DNA of 64,000 nucleotides from CAVPFA01 sp963703655 (GCA_963703655.1 CAVPFA010000007.1:53370-117369), one strand, 5' to 3'. Positions 17,233 to 26,558 are shown, counted from the first letter of the stretch. Numbers and translations are program-made. The notes: generated by a model from the sequence alone, not told the origin.

Positions 17233-17400
17233 GGCACGTAGTCGGTCGGCGGTGGCGTGGGCCGTGGGCCGTGGGCCGGCGGGCCTCGGGCAAGCGGGGC
17301 CGGCGGGCCGGCGGTGGCGTGGGCCGGCCTTGTTGAGCGCTGGCGGCAGCGAAGCGTGAGGTCGGCGGGCCGGCGGGCCGGCGGGCCGGTGGGCCGAACG
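17233..17400. repeat. GGGCCGGC-rich low-complexity spacer
   Basis: Runs of GGGCCGGCGGGCC and GTGGGCC dominate the spacer after the ABC1 kinase gene. No gene is visible. The self-complementary units could form strong secondary structure in the 3' end of the FAS-II transcript and act as a terminator-like barrier. Confidence 0.55.
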
Positions 17401-17417
17401 GGTCTTTGATCTATTTC

Positions 17418-17452
17418 TTGCTAGTTCAATCTCTTTCTAGCTATTCTGAAGG
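17418..17452 (+). promoter_or_regulatory. Possible promoter upstream of the 17522 gene
   Basis: An AT-rich patch stands out from the GC-rich surroundings and contains TTGCTA and TATTCT about 18 bases apart, a fair -35/-10 match, some 70 bases before the start codon of the next gene. Inference from sequence only. Confidence 0.4.
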
Positions 17453-17521
17453 CAGCCGGCTGCCGGCTTGCTCGTGGCGCACCATCGCCGCCGTGAATCC
17501 CAACGACGGAAGGAGCAAACA

Positions 17522-17959
17522 ATGCGCCCACCGGTAGACGAGCGCGCGCTGCAAATCCTGCGCGCGAACGTTCCTGAGTTCGAGAACCACTATCTCGATC
17601 TCGTGGACATCTACGACGAAGACTTGACTCCGCAGGTCGTCTTCAACGAGCTCGCGGAGTACGTGACGGAGCTAGTGCAACTCGGCGATCGGGAGGAGAC
17701 TCTCGAACGATGCTTTGCCGCTTTGGAGCTCGTTGCCGTCGAGCCCGGCGGCGAGGGAACAGGGCTCGTCGCCTTCTGCTTTCTTGACCAGCTCCCGCCT
17801 TTCGCTATCGAGAGGATCCGTGGGTACCTGGAACCAGTGACCGAGACCATCCTCGAACGACTGGAAGCGGATGTTCTCTACGAGGACGACGGTGAGACTG
17901 CGCTTCTCCTCTCCGATCGGCCCTCCCCTGTTCGCAAGGCCGTGCCGATCGATGACTGA
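17522..17959 (+). CDS. Conserved hypothetical acidic protein
   Basis: A 145-residue acidic, soluble and largely helical protein. The ATG at 17522 is favoured by AAGGAG seven bases upstream. It contains VVFNELAEYVTELVQLGD and EETLERCFAALELVAV, suggesting a helical repeat-like fold such as small DUF7674-type proteins; I am not certain of the family. No catalytic motif, signal peptide or membrane segment is visible. It stands alone, with a likely promoter of its own. Confidence 0.6.
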   Translation: MRPPVDERALQILRANVPEFENHYLDLVDIYDEDLTPQVVFNELAEYVTELVQLGDREETLERCFAALELVAVEPGGEGTGLVAFCFLDQLPPFAIERIRGYLEPVTETILERLEADVLYEDDGETALLLSDRPSPVRKAVPIDD

Positions 17960-18349
17960 TGCGCATCGCCCTGCCGCTGCCCGCCCGTTCCCGCCCCCGG
18001 CTACTCCCGCACCGCTGCCGTCCGGGCCCGCGGTTTCGCCTCTGACCTCGTCCGCGCGGCTCGGCGCCGGCCACGCCGCCTGATCAGAAGCGCGGCGGCC
18101 GGCGGCGGGGAGTGTCCCTTTCGACGTTGAACGCTCAAGCTGTGATCGCGTTCTCCTGATGACGCCCCAGGCCTCCCAACCGTGGGAAACCCTGCCTGAC
18201 GTGGGGTAGTCCCTGCGACCGCGGAAAGCCCGTTGCAGCTGAGGCGCTCGGGTCGCGCCGGAGCCCAAGAGGCGCGCACAGGCCGGCGACACCCACCGAG
18301 TCCGGCCAGTATCCAAACGCTGAACCATCTCTCACGTGCAGCCGATTGC
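17960..18349. other. Intergenic between a convergent hypothetical gene and pheT
   Basis: About 390 bases between the converging ends of the 17522 gene and pheT. Short frames cross it on both strands without family signals. I see no RNA gene and no clear terminator hairpin with a T tract. Confidence 0.45.
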
Positions 18350-21009
18350 TCAGCCCCGGAGGACCGCCCGATTCTGGCTCGCGACCGCCCGGATGCACTG
18401 ACTACGGAGGTCGGCTACTTCAGCATCGGTCAGCGTCCGGTCAAAAGCGCGGAACCGCAATCGGTAGGCCAGACTGCGAGAGCCCGCGCTCACGCCAACC
18501 CCACGGTAGACGTCGAAGAGCTCGACCGATTCGCAGAGATCGCCCGCAGCCCGAGCAAGAGTCATCTCGACCTCCGCTGCGGGCACGGAGTCCGGAACGA
18601 CGAACGCCAAGTCGACGTCGCTCGAGGGGAAGCGGCTCACCGGTCGGGAGACGGGGGGCCGACGAGGGGCTGCGGCGAGCTTCACAAGGTCAAGCTCGAG
18701 CCAGCCCACGCGCTCGTGCGGGAGCTCATAGGCCTCGAGGGTCTGGGGATCGACTTCGCCCACAACGCCGATCAGCGAACCGGCAGCGACGATCTCGGCG
18801 GTCCTCGCGGGATGCAGGCCGGCCCTGGTCGTCGCGGCGAAGCTCCACGGCATCCAGGCGGAGAGCGTCCGCGACCACGCGCCACGCCTTCACCGCATCA
18901 CTCGCATCGTCGTCGAGGCCGGCAAGAATTAGCCCCGCCATCTCCCACTCGTCGGGCAGCTCCGGAACGGCCTTCGGGGCAAGATCCGCCACGTCGGGGG
19001 CCGCTACCGCCGCGTCGGGGACCGCTACCGCCACTTCCGCGGCCGGTGAAGCCATTGGGGCCAGTACCGCCCCTTCCGCCACCGTCTCCGTTTGCTCTCT
19101 CGGCAACGCGAACACGTCGCCGATTTCGAACAATCGGACCCACGGATGGCGGTGACCGGCATTGTGGCGCACCGCCCCGAGCAGCCCCGGCAACAGGCCT
19201 CCGCGAAGCACGGACTCCTCTGCCACGATGGGGTTCAACAGTGGGACCAGAGGACCCATCACTCCCCCGCGTTCCTGGTCATGAGGATCGACGAGCGAGT
19301 TGGTCCATGCCTCGTGAGCGCCGAGCCCGGTCAGGATCCGCTTCAGGCGGCGCCGGAGAGTTTGCAGTTCGCTGAGCACGCCGACGTAAGGAGATCGCCG
19401 TTGGGACTCCGGAAGCTCTTGGTACCCGATTCGCCGAGCGATTTCTTCGGTGACGTCGACCTCCCTGCAGACGTCGGGGCGGAAGGAAGGCACTTCGACA
19501 TCGAGAACCCCGCCCGCAGCAGAGCCGCCCTTCGCAGACCCACCAAGCGAACTTGTCACGAAGCCGAGGGGATCCAAGAGCTGTCCGATCTCTGCGTCTC
19601 CGAGCGCGGTTCCGAGAAGCACATTCACCTTCCCGGTTCGGACTGGGACACGCCGAGGCACGTACGAAACGGCATGCCGCGTCCAGCAGACCCGATGCCA
19701 CCAACGGTGGCGTCACCCCAGCTGCCTTGGCCGCTGCGACGACGAGCTCGCAAAAACGCAGCCCTGCCCGCTCCATTCCTAGCGGGTCCACGCCCCGCTC
19801 GAACCGGACAGATGCCTCACTTCGAAGGCCGGTCGATCGCGCAGTTCTTGCAATGGCAAGAGGGACGAAGAGCGCGACCTCGAGCAGCACTCGCGAGGCC
19901 GCCGGCGTGATCTCGCTCGACGCGCCACCCATGATTCCCCCGATCCCGACCGGACGATCTTCGGCGTCACAGATCAGGCAGTCGCTCGCCGCGAGCGGGT
20001 CGTCCGATTTGGCTGGTCGGGCCCCGAGGACTCGGGTCACACCGTCGAGGGTGACGATCTCCTCGCCCGGCCGGGCTGCCCGTACTCGCAGCCCATAACC
20101 GCCGAGCCGATCGAGGTCATAGGGGTGGGTCGGTTGGCCGAGCTCGAGCATGACGTAGTTCGACGCGTCGACAACCGAGTCGATCGGCCGCATCCCGGCC
20201 ATGATGAGGCGGCGGCGGATGATCTCGGGCGAAGCCACATGGGTCACGCCGAGGAGCACCTTGGCGGTGAGCCGATGGCAGAGCTCCGGCGCCAACACCT
20301 CGACAGAAGCATAGGAAGACGCGGGTTCGGCGCCCTCTTCGACAACCGGCTCAGGCAGTTGGAACGGAAGGCTCAGACGGGCGGCGATGTCACGAGCGAC
20401 GCCGGCGATACAGAGACAGTCTGGCCGGTTGCCCTCGATGGCGAGGTCGAAAACAACGTCGGGTTGGAACCCCGCGCCCAGGTAGTCCGCAAGCGGAAGC
20501 CCTAGCTCGAAGTCGGCGCCCGGTCCAGAGCCCGGCGACCCAGCCGTAGACCCGGACGACCCAGCCGACCCGTGCTGCCCGAGCACGAGGATTCCCTCGT
20601 GATCCTGAGACAACTGCAGCTCTTTTCCGGAGCAGAGCATGCCGTTGGACACGACACCTCGCAAACGTCGTTGCTCGATACGGAACTCCCCCGGAAGCAC
20701 AGCCCCGACCGGCGCGAACGGAACGACGTCTCCGACCTCGAAGTTCCAGGCGCCGCAGACCACCTCGACCGGCTCGGATCCTCCCGCGTCGACGACGACC
20801 CGCCGGATCCGGTCCGCCTTCGGGATCGCGGCGATCTCGAGCACCCGGGCCAGCACCACGTCGCTCAGCCCTTGCCCGATCTTCTCGACCCCCTCGACGA
20901 CCAGGCCGAGCGCGTCCAAATCAGCTGCGAGCGCGGCAACCTCGGCGCCGTCGGTGGGGCGCGTCTCGAGCGGGGTCAGTTCTCGCAACCACGACAGTGG
21001 AACCCGCAC
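18350..21009 (-). CDS. pheT: Phenylalanine-tRNA ligase beta subunit, two frameshifts
   Basis: Beta subunit of the tetrameric PheRS. Three frames together cover the full protein: the N-terminal EMAP-type tRNA-binding domain and B3/B4 editing domain (MRVPLSWLRELTPLETRPTD, CGAWNFEVGD, MGGASSEI), then B5 and the catalytic-like core (PSFRPDVCREVDVTEEIARR, FEIGDVF), and the anticodon-binding FDX-ACB end (FPSSDVDLAFVVPD, FDVYRG). Shifts lie at about 19670-19680 and 18815-18830. Because this enzyme is indispensable and unique, consensus errors are likelier than decay. An Ala/Val/Pro-rich insert (AEVAVAVPDAAVAAPDVADL) interrupts the core. Downstream of pheS by about 170 bases. Confidence 0.88.
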
Positions 21010-21178
21010 GTCCTCTTCTCCTCAAATCTCACTCGTAGCGCCTTGTCGAGCCTCGCCGGGCGCTGTCGGCCGTCCATGTTGTGCTGTTGTGCTGGTCTGC
21101 TTATGTGCCTGTGTATGTGTGCTCCGCTGGGTCGCTCCGACCCGGGCGCCGAGTCTCCATACCCCGCAAGATGCGAGC

Positions 21179-22261
21179 TCAGAACGTCTGGAGCACCCTC
21201 ACATCGTTCTCGATCATCATCCTGAGGTCCGGGATTCCGTAACGCATCATCGCCAACCGATCGATGCCGAACCCGAACGCGAATCCGGTCCATTCCTCGG
21301 GATCGACACCGGTCGCCTCGAATACCGCCGGGTGCACCATCCCGCAACCGCCGAGCTCGATCCAGCCGACTCCGGCGCACGTGCGGCAGCCCTCGCCTCC
21401 GCAGATCACACAGGACCTCTCGAACTCGGCCGACGGCTCGGTGAACGGGAAGTAGGCGGGCCGAAGCCGTGTCCTCACCCCCTCGCCGAAGATGGCGCGG
21501 ACGAAGGTGGCGATGGTCCCCTTCAAGTCAGCGAAAGTGACGCCATGGTCGACGACAAGCCCCTCGAGCTGGTGGAAAACGGGCAAGTGCGTGGAGTCCG
21601 GCGTGTCCCTCCGGTAGGTGCGGCCCGGCGCGACCGCATAAATCGGCAACACCCCCCGCTGGAGCAGCCGAATCTGAACCGGAGATGTGTGCGGGCGCAA
21701 CAGCACGCTCCACGGTTCGCCATAATCGACGTAGAAAGTATCGACGGGGCTGCGAGCAGGATGGTCCTCGGGGATGTTCAGTGCCTCGAAGTTGCGCCAC
21801 CCCGTCTCGACCTCGGGCCCCTCCGCGATCTCGTAGCCCATGCCGATGAAGACGTCCTCGAGCGCCTCCCGCACCTGTGTGACCAGATGCAGATGACCTG
21901 CGAGAGGGCCCGGCAGCACCTCGGTGAGGTCCAGGCGGTCATTCGCGAGGCGCTCGGCCCGCGCAGCGGCGGCGAGCTGGGCCCGCCGTGCATCCGCCAG
22001 CTCCTCGAGCCGCCCGCGCAACTCGTTCAAAAGCCGCCCGACGTGCGGGCGCTCCTCGGGAGCGATCGACCCCAGTCCCTGGTACATCTGCGCAAAACGA
22101 GACTTTTTCGACCGGAACGTCACCCGCTCCGCCTCGTCGAGCGCTCCCAGATCGGCTGCCCCCTCGAGCGCCGCCGAGGCCTCCGCCTCCAGCTCCGCGA
22201 TCTCGCCGGCCGGGTCGGTGGTCACGACGCCACCTTCGATCGGCTGGCCCTGCGGCTGCAT
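21179..22261 (-). CDS. pheS: Phenylalanine-tRNA ligase alpha subunit
   Basis: Catalytic subunit of PheRS. N-terminal coiled-coil tRNA-binding arm (about residues 20-105), then class II motifs: motif 1 in EIAEGPEVETGWRNFEALN, motif 2 around YRRDTPDSTHLPVFHQLEGL and motif 3 FGFGIDRLAMMRYGI. A CxxC-type knuckle (CVICGGEGCRTC) between motifs 2 and 3 is seen in many bacterial PheS. Length 360, intact. Followed by a 170-base spacer rich in TGTGCTGT before pheT, longer than usual for this operon. Confidence 0.95.
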   Translation of the reverse strand: MQPQGQPIEGGVVTTDPAGEIAELEAEASAALEGAADLGALDEAERVTFRSKKSRFAQMYQGLGSIAPEERPHVGRLLNELRGRLEELADARRAQLAAAARAERLANDRLDLTEVLPGPLAGHLHLVTQVREALEDVFIGMGYEIAEGPEVETGWRNFEALNIPEDHPARSPVDTFYVDYGEPWSVLLRPHTSPVQIRLLQRGVLPIYAVAPGRTYRRDTPDSTHLPVFHQLEGLVVDHGVTFADLKGTIATFVRAIFGEGVRTRLRPAYFPFTEPSAEFERSCVICGGEGCRTCAGVGWIELGGCGMVHPAVFEATGVDPEEWTGFAFGFGIDRLAMMRYGIPDLRMMIENDVRVLQTF

Positions 22262-22287
22262 CGAATCAGACTAGACACCCCTCGGCC

Positions 22288-23142
22288 TCAGGAAGACCGG
22301 CGGCGACGTGCCACCTCGAAACAGAGCACCGCGGCGGTCATCGCCACGTTCAACGACTCGGCTCCCGGTGCCATCGGGATCGTGAGCGCACCGTCGAGGC
22401 GAGCCATCACCTCTGGTGGCAGCCCCGCGCCCTCGTTGCCGAGCACGAGCGCTGTCGGGCCATCGAGGTCCGCGAGCGTGTAGTCGGTCCCACCGCTCGG
22501 GACCGTAGCCCAGCACCGGTAGCCGAGCGCTGGAAGGCGCTCGAGCGTCTCGCCCGGCCCGACGCCAGTCACAAGCGGCATTTGGAACAGCGCGCCGGCG
22601 CTGGCGCGCACAACTTTCGGATTGTAGGGATCGACGGTTCCAGAACAGCAGATCACGCCGGCCACGGCTGTGGCGCCGGCGATACGGAGCACCGCGCCCA
22701 GGTTGCCGGGATCTCGCACATCCACACATACGAGGAGGACGGCCTGCTCCTCGCCAGACCTGCATCGCGACAAGAGCTCGTCAAGTCCGAGGTCGACAGT
22801 GCCCACCACGGCGCAGACTGATTGCGGGCTCACGGTGTCGGCCACCCGCTCCATCACCCCACGCCCGAGCTCGAAGACTCGCAGGCCCGAACGGCGCGCC
22901 CGCTCGACGACGGCAGCCGCCGGCGGCGACGATCGCCAGTCGTGGGCAACGAAGAGAGCCTCGACGGGCGCGCCCGCGTCCATCGCAGCTTCCACCACCT
23001 TCACGCCCTCCGCGACGAACGCACCCTCGCTGTCGCGGATGCTCGAGCGGCGAAGGAGCCGCCGAAGGCGCTGGACCCGTTGGTGACGCGTCCCCAGCCC
23101 GCTCGCGCCGGCGTTCTCACCGACGTTCTCACCGACGTTCAC
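22288..23142 (-). CDS. TrmH/SpoU-family RNA 2'-O-methyltransferase
   Basis: SAM-dependent SPOUT (trefoil-knot) methyltransferase acting on rRNA or tRNA ribose; 23S rRNA is the usual guess for the copy next to rplT-pheS. Motif 1 is VDVRDPGNLGAVLR, motif 2 ALVLGNEGAGLP and motif 3 ESLNVAMTAAVLCFE. An N-terminal substrate-binding domain (RLRRLLRRSSIRDSEGAFVA) precedes it. It is intact, three bases from the rplT stop, so cotranscribed. The first residues MNVGENVGENAG are a short repeat, possibly before the true start. Confidence 0.88.
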   Translation of the reverse strand: MNVGENVGENAGASGLGTRHQRVQRLRRLLRRSSIRDSEGAFVAEGVKVVEAAMDAGAPVEALFVAHDWRSSPPAAAVVERARRSGLRVFELGRGVMERVADTVSPQSVCAVVGTVDLGLDELLSRCRSGEEQAVLLVCVDVRDPGNLGAVLRIAGATAVAGVICCSGTVDPYNPKVVRASAGALFQMPLVTGVGPGETLERLPALGYRCWATVPSGGTDYTLADLDGPTALVLGNEGAGLPPEVMARLDGALTIPMAPGAESLNVAMTAAVLCFEVARRRRSS

Positions 23143-23144
23143 GC

Positions 23145-23612
23145 TCAGGAGGCAGCCTCGTCGATACTCTCCTCGGCGTCCCCATCAATTCCATCATTTC
23201 CATCGACGCCGGCAATCCCATCGATATCCGCGGCATCGGCGGCTCGAAGGGCCTCCCCGTCGAGCGCCCCCACGGCGATCAGTACGAGGGCGGAGAAGGC
23301 ATTCGGATCGCGAACCGCCAGGTCGGCCAGCATCTTCCGGTCGACGTCCACCTGTGCTTTGTGCAAGCCGGCGATGAAGCGGCTGTAGGTGGTGTCGTTC
23401 AGCCGCGCGGCGGCGTTGATGCGCTGGATCCAGAGCTTCCGGAAGTCGCCCTTTCGCGCCCTGCGATCGCGATAGGCGTACTGCAGCGAGTGCATCACTT
23501 GCTCGTTTGCCGCCCGGTATGAGCGCGACTTGTTGCCGTAGAAGCCCTGTGCGCGCTCGAGGACGGCCCGGCGGCGCTTCTTGCCGTGGACTGCGCGCTT
23601 GACCCTAGCCAT
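23145..23612 (-). CDS. rplT: 50S ribosomal protein L20 with acidic C-terminal tail
   Basis: Core residues 1-118 are a standard L20 (MARVKRAVHGKKRRRAVLER, RAQGFYGNKSRSYRAANEQV, FRKLWIQRINAAAR). The usual protein ends there; this one continues for about 37 residues, mostly Asp, Glu, Ala and Gly (DIDGIAGVDGNDGIDGDAEE). An acidic tail on an RNA-binding protein is odd and may be disordered. Sits in the infC-rpmI-rplT operon, where L20 usually acts as translational repressor. Confidence 0.95.
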   Translation of the reverse strand: MARVKRAVHGKKRRRAVLERAQGFYGNKSRSYRAANEQVMHSLQYAYRDRRARKGDFRKLWIQRINAAARLNDTTYSRFIAGLHKAQVDVDRKMLADLAVRDPNAFSALVLIAVGALDGEALRAADAADIDGIAGVDGNDGIDGDAEESIDEAAS

Positions 23613-23746
23613 TTGGGGGCTCCCTTCGTCGTAGTGCGGGTGCGATACGTGGTCGGTGATTCGATCGGACGGGCCGCGCTCAGCGGCCGGGCGGCCTCGG
23701 CCATCGCCGATTGCCGAAGGCCGTAATGGCAGACCTCGGTGTGGCC

Positions 23747-23941
23747 TCAGATCCCGAGCAGGCGGCGGACGGTCTTGCGATCGGCCGCAGACACTCCGAC
23801 CTCGCGGGCAAGCCGGCGAGTGCGAACCGATGACTTCTTCTCGAGCATGTGGCCACGGTTCTGCTGCCGCCGCATGATCTTTCCGGTCCCGGTTATCTTG
23901 AAACGGGCTACTGCACCCCGGTCCGTCTTCTGCTTCGGCAT
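23747..23941 (-). CDS. rpmI: 50S ribosomal protein L35
   Basis: 64 residues, basic. Family strings MPKQKTDRGAVARFKITGTG, KIMRRQQNRGHMLEKKSS and the closing TVRRLLGI. Usual starts read MPKMKTHRG, so this copy has small substitutions (Q, D). Spacing to rplT is 134 bases, long enough for the regulatory RNA fold that L20 recognises in other bacteria, though I cannot verify one. Confidence 0.95.
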   Translation of the reverse strand: MPKQKTDRGAVARFKITGTGKIMRRQQNRGHMLEKKSSVRTRRLAREVGVSAADRKTVRRLLGI

Positions 23942-24011
23942 TCCGTGCTCCTTAGTCCTTGTTCGGTGTGGCTTTGTTCCCGCCCGCTGGTCAGGCTGCC
24001 AGTGCTCCCGA

Positions 24012-24035
24012 CACTGTCACTGTCACTGCCACTGC
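24012..24035. repeat. Hexamer tandem repeat (CACTGY)4 between infC and rpmI
   Basis: Four head-to-tail CACTGT/CACTGC units in the 168-base spacer between rpmI and infC, followed by a variant CAGTGC. On the transcribed strand it reads as (RCAGTG) repeats. Short local slippage product; possible hairpin with a nearby CCAGTGCT. Confidence 0.5.
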
Positions 24036-24109
24036 CAGTGCTCCTGCTCGTCGCCGGTCGCCATGACCCCGGGGAGTCAGTCCGTCCGGAACCCGCTTTG
24101 CTGCCCTTG

Positions 24110-24820
24110 CTACGTGTGTGTCTCCACCTGCACTTGACCGTCGTCCGACTCCACCTCGTCTGGTCCCGGCTCGGTCACAGCAGCGGACACTGACTCGGTT
24201 TCGCCGGTCGCCGCACCCTCGAGGGGTGCACTGCCGTTCGATACCACCCGCTGTCGCTGGTCTGTCGAATGTCTCGCTTCTGTCGACTGCTTCGCCCGCT
24301 TGTCGGGTGCCAGCACCATGACCATGTTCCGTCCGTCCAGCCGACCCTCCGTCTCGATCTTGGCTACTCCGTCGATCTGTTCCGCGATCCGGTCGAGGAT
24401 TCGCTTGCCGAGATCGGGATGGATGACCTCCCGCCCCCGGAACATCACTGTCACCTTGACTTTGTGGCCCTCGTTCAAAAACTTGAGCACCTGGCGCGTC
24501 TTGGTGTCGAAGTCCCCTGGACCGATCTTCGGCCGATATTTCATCTCCTTGATGCCGACGTTGCTCGCCTTGCGTCGCGACTCTTTGGCACGCTGTGCCG
24601 CATCAAACTTGAATTTCCCATAGTCCATGATCCGGCAGACCGGAGGATTCGCCAGGGGCGCCACCTCCACCAGGTCGAGGTCCTGCTGCTGGGCGATGGC
24701 GAGCGCCTCTGCAAGAGGCGTGATCCCGAGCTGGCGACCTTCAGCGTCGACTAGTCGGACCTCACGAGCACGGATACGGTCGTTGATCCGTGGCTCGCTG
24801 GAGCTGGGAACAGTGGTGAT
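24110..24820 (-). CDS. infC: Translation initiation factor IF-3, probable ATC start
   Basis: Binds the 30S subunit and checks initiator tRNA. N-domain SEPRINDRIRAREVRLVDAE, linker, and C-domain IKEMKYRPKIGPGDFDTKTR, MFRGREVIHPDLGKRIL and GRNMVMVLAP are canonical. The only ATG (24865) gives an unusual leader (MRSSIVSAPSRGRRP). Closer is an ATC at 24818-24820 with AGAGG 9-12 bases upstream, and infC in many bacteria uses AUU, AUC or CUG for self-regulation, so ATC is preferred. After the core, about 55 residues form an acidic, Ser/Thr-rich tail. First gene of the operon. Confidence 0.88.
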   Translation of the reverse strand: MTTVPSSSEPRINDRIRAREVRLVDAEGRQLGITPLAEALAIAQQQDLDLVEVAPLANPPVCRIMDYGKFKFDAAQRAKESRRKASNVGIKEMKYRPKIGPGDFDTKTRQVLKFLNEGHKVKVTVMFRGREVIHPDLGKRILDRIAEQIDGVAKIETEGRLDGRNMVMVLAPDKRAKQSTEARHSTDQRQRVVSNGSAPLEGAATGETESVSAAVTEPGPDEVESDDGQVQVETHT

Positions 24821-25002
24821 TGGGCGTCGTCCTCTCGAAGGGGCCGAGACGATGCTCGACCGCACGAAACGGGAAGACGGCTATGCCGACCAAGTCACGC
24901 TCAAGACCCGGCGCACTGTCGGCATGACCGAGTGTGGCCGGGTGGGAGTCGCGCTTTGGGCGCACCCCGCTTCCCTTAGTTGTCACAACGTACGCTAGCA
25001 GC

Positions 25003-25716
25003 ATGAGCAGCCTTTGGACACCGGATGGGGAGCATCGAGTGCCGCGGCCGGGCGAGAGTGGATCCGGCATAGGGGATACTTCCGGTGGGACGCCGGGCGG
25101 ATCGGGTGGCTCGGGGGGTTCCGGTGGGTCGCGAGGTGGCTCGGACGGCGCGGACGGCTCGGGGACTTCCGGCGGCTCGGGGACTTCGGGCGGGACACGA
25201 GGTGGCTCGGACGGGCGGCCGCCGGCGGGTCGCGGCCGGGATGCCGCGCTCGGTGCCATCGACGAGGAGGAGTTGTCGGCCGAGGATCTGGCCGCGATCG
25301 GTCGCCAGCTTGCCGCTGCCCCTGTCGAGGACGTCATCGCGAACCACTGCTACGGGCTCTTCGAGCTCGCGGCCCTCCATCTCTCCCAGAAGCCGCCGCG
25401 CCTGGACAAGGCGCAGTTAGCCATCGACGCCCTCGGTCTGCTGGTCGACGGCCTCGGAAGCCGCCTCGGCCAGCACGCCGCGGCATTGGCCGATGGCTTG
25501 GCCCAACTCCGTCTCGCGTTCGTGAAGATCGCTACTGTCACCACCGAAGCCGCCGGCCCGAGCCAGACCGGAAAACCCGCCGAGCCCAGCGCAGCCGAAG
25601 CTGCCGGCCCGAGCGAGAACAGAAAGCCCAGCGAGCCCAGCGCCGCCGAAGCTGCCGGCCCGAGCAAGACCGCCGAGCCCGAAGCCGCAGGCCCGAGCGA
25701 GACCGGCGCGGACTAA
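25003..25716 (+). CDS. DUF1844-family protein with low-complexity ends
   Basis: Divergent from infC, the usual actinobacterial context. The conserved core is EDVIANHCYGLFELAALHLS, then DKAQLAIDALGLLVDGLGSR, a predicted all-helical DUF1844 domain of unknown function. It is flanked by a Gly/Ser-rich N-terminal stretch of about 65 residues (GGSGGSGGS units) and a C-terminal array of EPSAAEAAGPS-type repeats, three close copies. The ATG at 25003 (MSSLWTPDGEHR) is chosen as the start; upstream in-frame residues are unlikely. Mostly cytosolic, disordered at both ends. Confidence 0.8.
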   Translation: MSSLWTPDGEHRVPRPGESGSGIGDTSGGTPGGSGGSGGSGGSRGGSDGADGSGTSGGSGTSGGTRGGSDGRPPAGRGRDAALGAIDEEELSAEDLAAIGRQLAAAPVEDVIANHCYGLFELAALHLSQKPPRLDKAQLAIDALGLLVDGLGSRLGQHAAALADGLAQLRLAFVKIATVTTEAAGPSQTGKPAEPSAAEAAGPSENRKPSEPSAAEAAGPSKTAEPEAAGPSETGAD

Positions 25717-26558
25717 CTCTCGGACAGACCCAGCACCTCGACGATCTCTGCCCAGCCACCTTCGCTCGCGGGAGCAAGTAAGCGGTCGGCCCGTTCGAGG
25801 GCCGCCGGCGAGCCGTCGGCAACGACGAAAGCAACCGCAGCCTCCTCGAGAAGCTCCAGATCGTTGTCTGCGTCGCCGATCGCCAGCACACGGCCCGCAT
25901 CGATTCCCCGGACCGCGCAGAACGCAAGAACTCCGGTCCACTTGCTTACGCCAATTGGCCGGAAGCTCAAGTGGAGGCCCCCAGTGGCCCGATCGGAGGC
26001 GAGGGTAGCCTCAACCGGCGCGCGCGCCTTCATCTCAACGGCGAGAGCCCGCATGGAGGACGCCTCGCCGCTCAAGACGGTGAAGGCCAGCACGCTCAAG
26101 GTGCGCACCGCTGTCCACGTATCCTCCTCGCGGGTCCAGGGCTCGAGAAGGCGAAGGTACTCAGTGTCAGTCGTGGGGTTCTCGCCGAGCACTACGTCTC
26201 GACCCGGCTCGTCCACGTTGATACAAGGGCTGACGCCCAGTTCCTCGAGGATCTTCAGAACCTCGGCCGCAGCCTCGGGCCTGAAGGCGTGCGTGTGGAA
26301 CGCCGTGTTGGAGCCGAATTCGCGGCCGAGGGCGCCATCGAGGAGCACCGTCGGCAAGGCGATCCCGTTCGCTTCCATAAGCGGCCAGGCGCTTCCCGCC
26401 CGCCGGCCGGTCGCGGCCAGCACCGGCATCGAGGCCTCTCCCAGGATCCTCAGAGCCCGAAGCGTCCGAGGATGCGCCCGCCCCCTGCCGTCCCAGAGCG
26501 TGCCGTCCAGGTCCGTCACCACGAGGTCGATCTCGGGCGGGGACGTCCGGTCGGCCAC
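25713..26558 (-). CDS. Cof-type HAD-superfamily phosphatase
   Basis: Haloacid-dehalogenase phosphatase with a C2 cap, usually a sugar- or nucleotide-phosphate hydrolase. Motif I DLDGTLWDGRG with the nucleophile Asp, motif II around AATGRR, Lys in GVSKWTGV, and motif IV GDADNDLELL. The GTG at 26558 is chosen because it lies just before the hydrophobic strand EIDLVVTDLDGTL. About 281 residues. The C-terminal end overlaps the DUF1844 stop by four bases (convergent). Confidence 0.85.
   Translation of the reverse strand: MADRTSPPEIDLVVTDLDGTLWDGRGRAHPRTLRALRILGEASMPVLAATGRRAGSAWPLMEANGIALPTVLLDGALGREFGSNTAFHTHAFRPEAAAEVLKILEELGVSPCINVDEPGRDVVLGENPTTDTEYLRLLEPWTREEDTWTAVRTLSVLAFTVLSGEASSMRALAVEMKARAPVEATLASDRATGGLHLSFRPIGVSKWTGVLAFCAVRGIDAGRVLAIGDADNDLELLEEAAVAFVVADGSPAALERADRLLAPASEGGWAEIVEVLGLSES

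Noticed and set aside
18233..19375. 380-residue plus-strand open frame
   Set aside because: It is a shadow of frameshifted pheT; low complexity and no domain, while the minus strand has clear PheT motifs.
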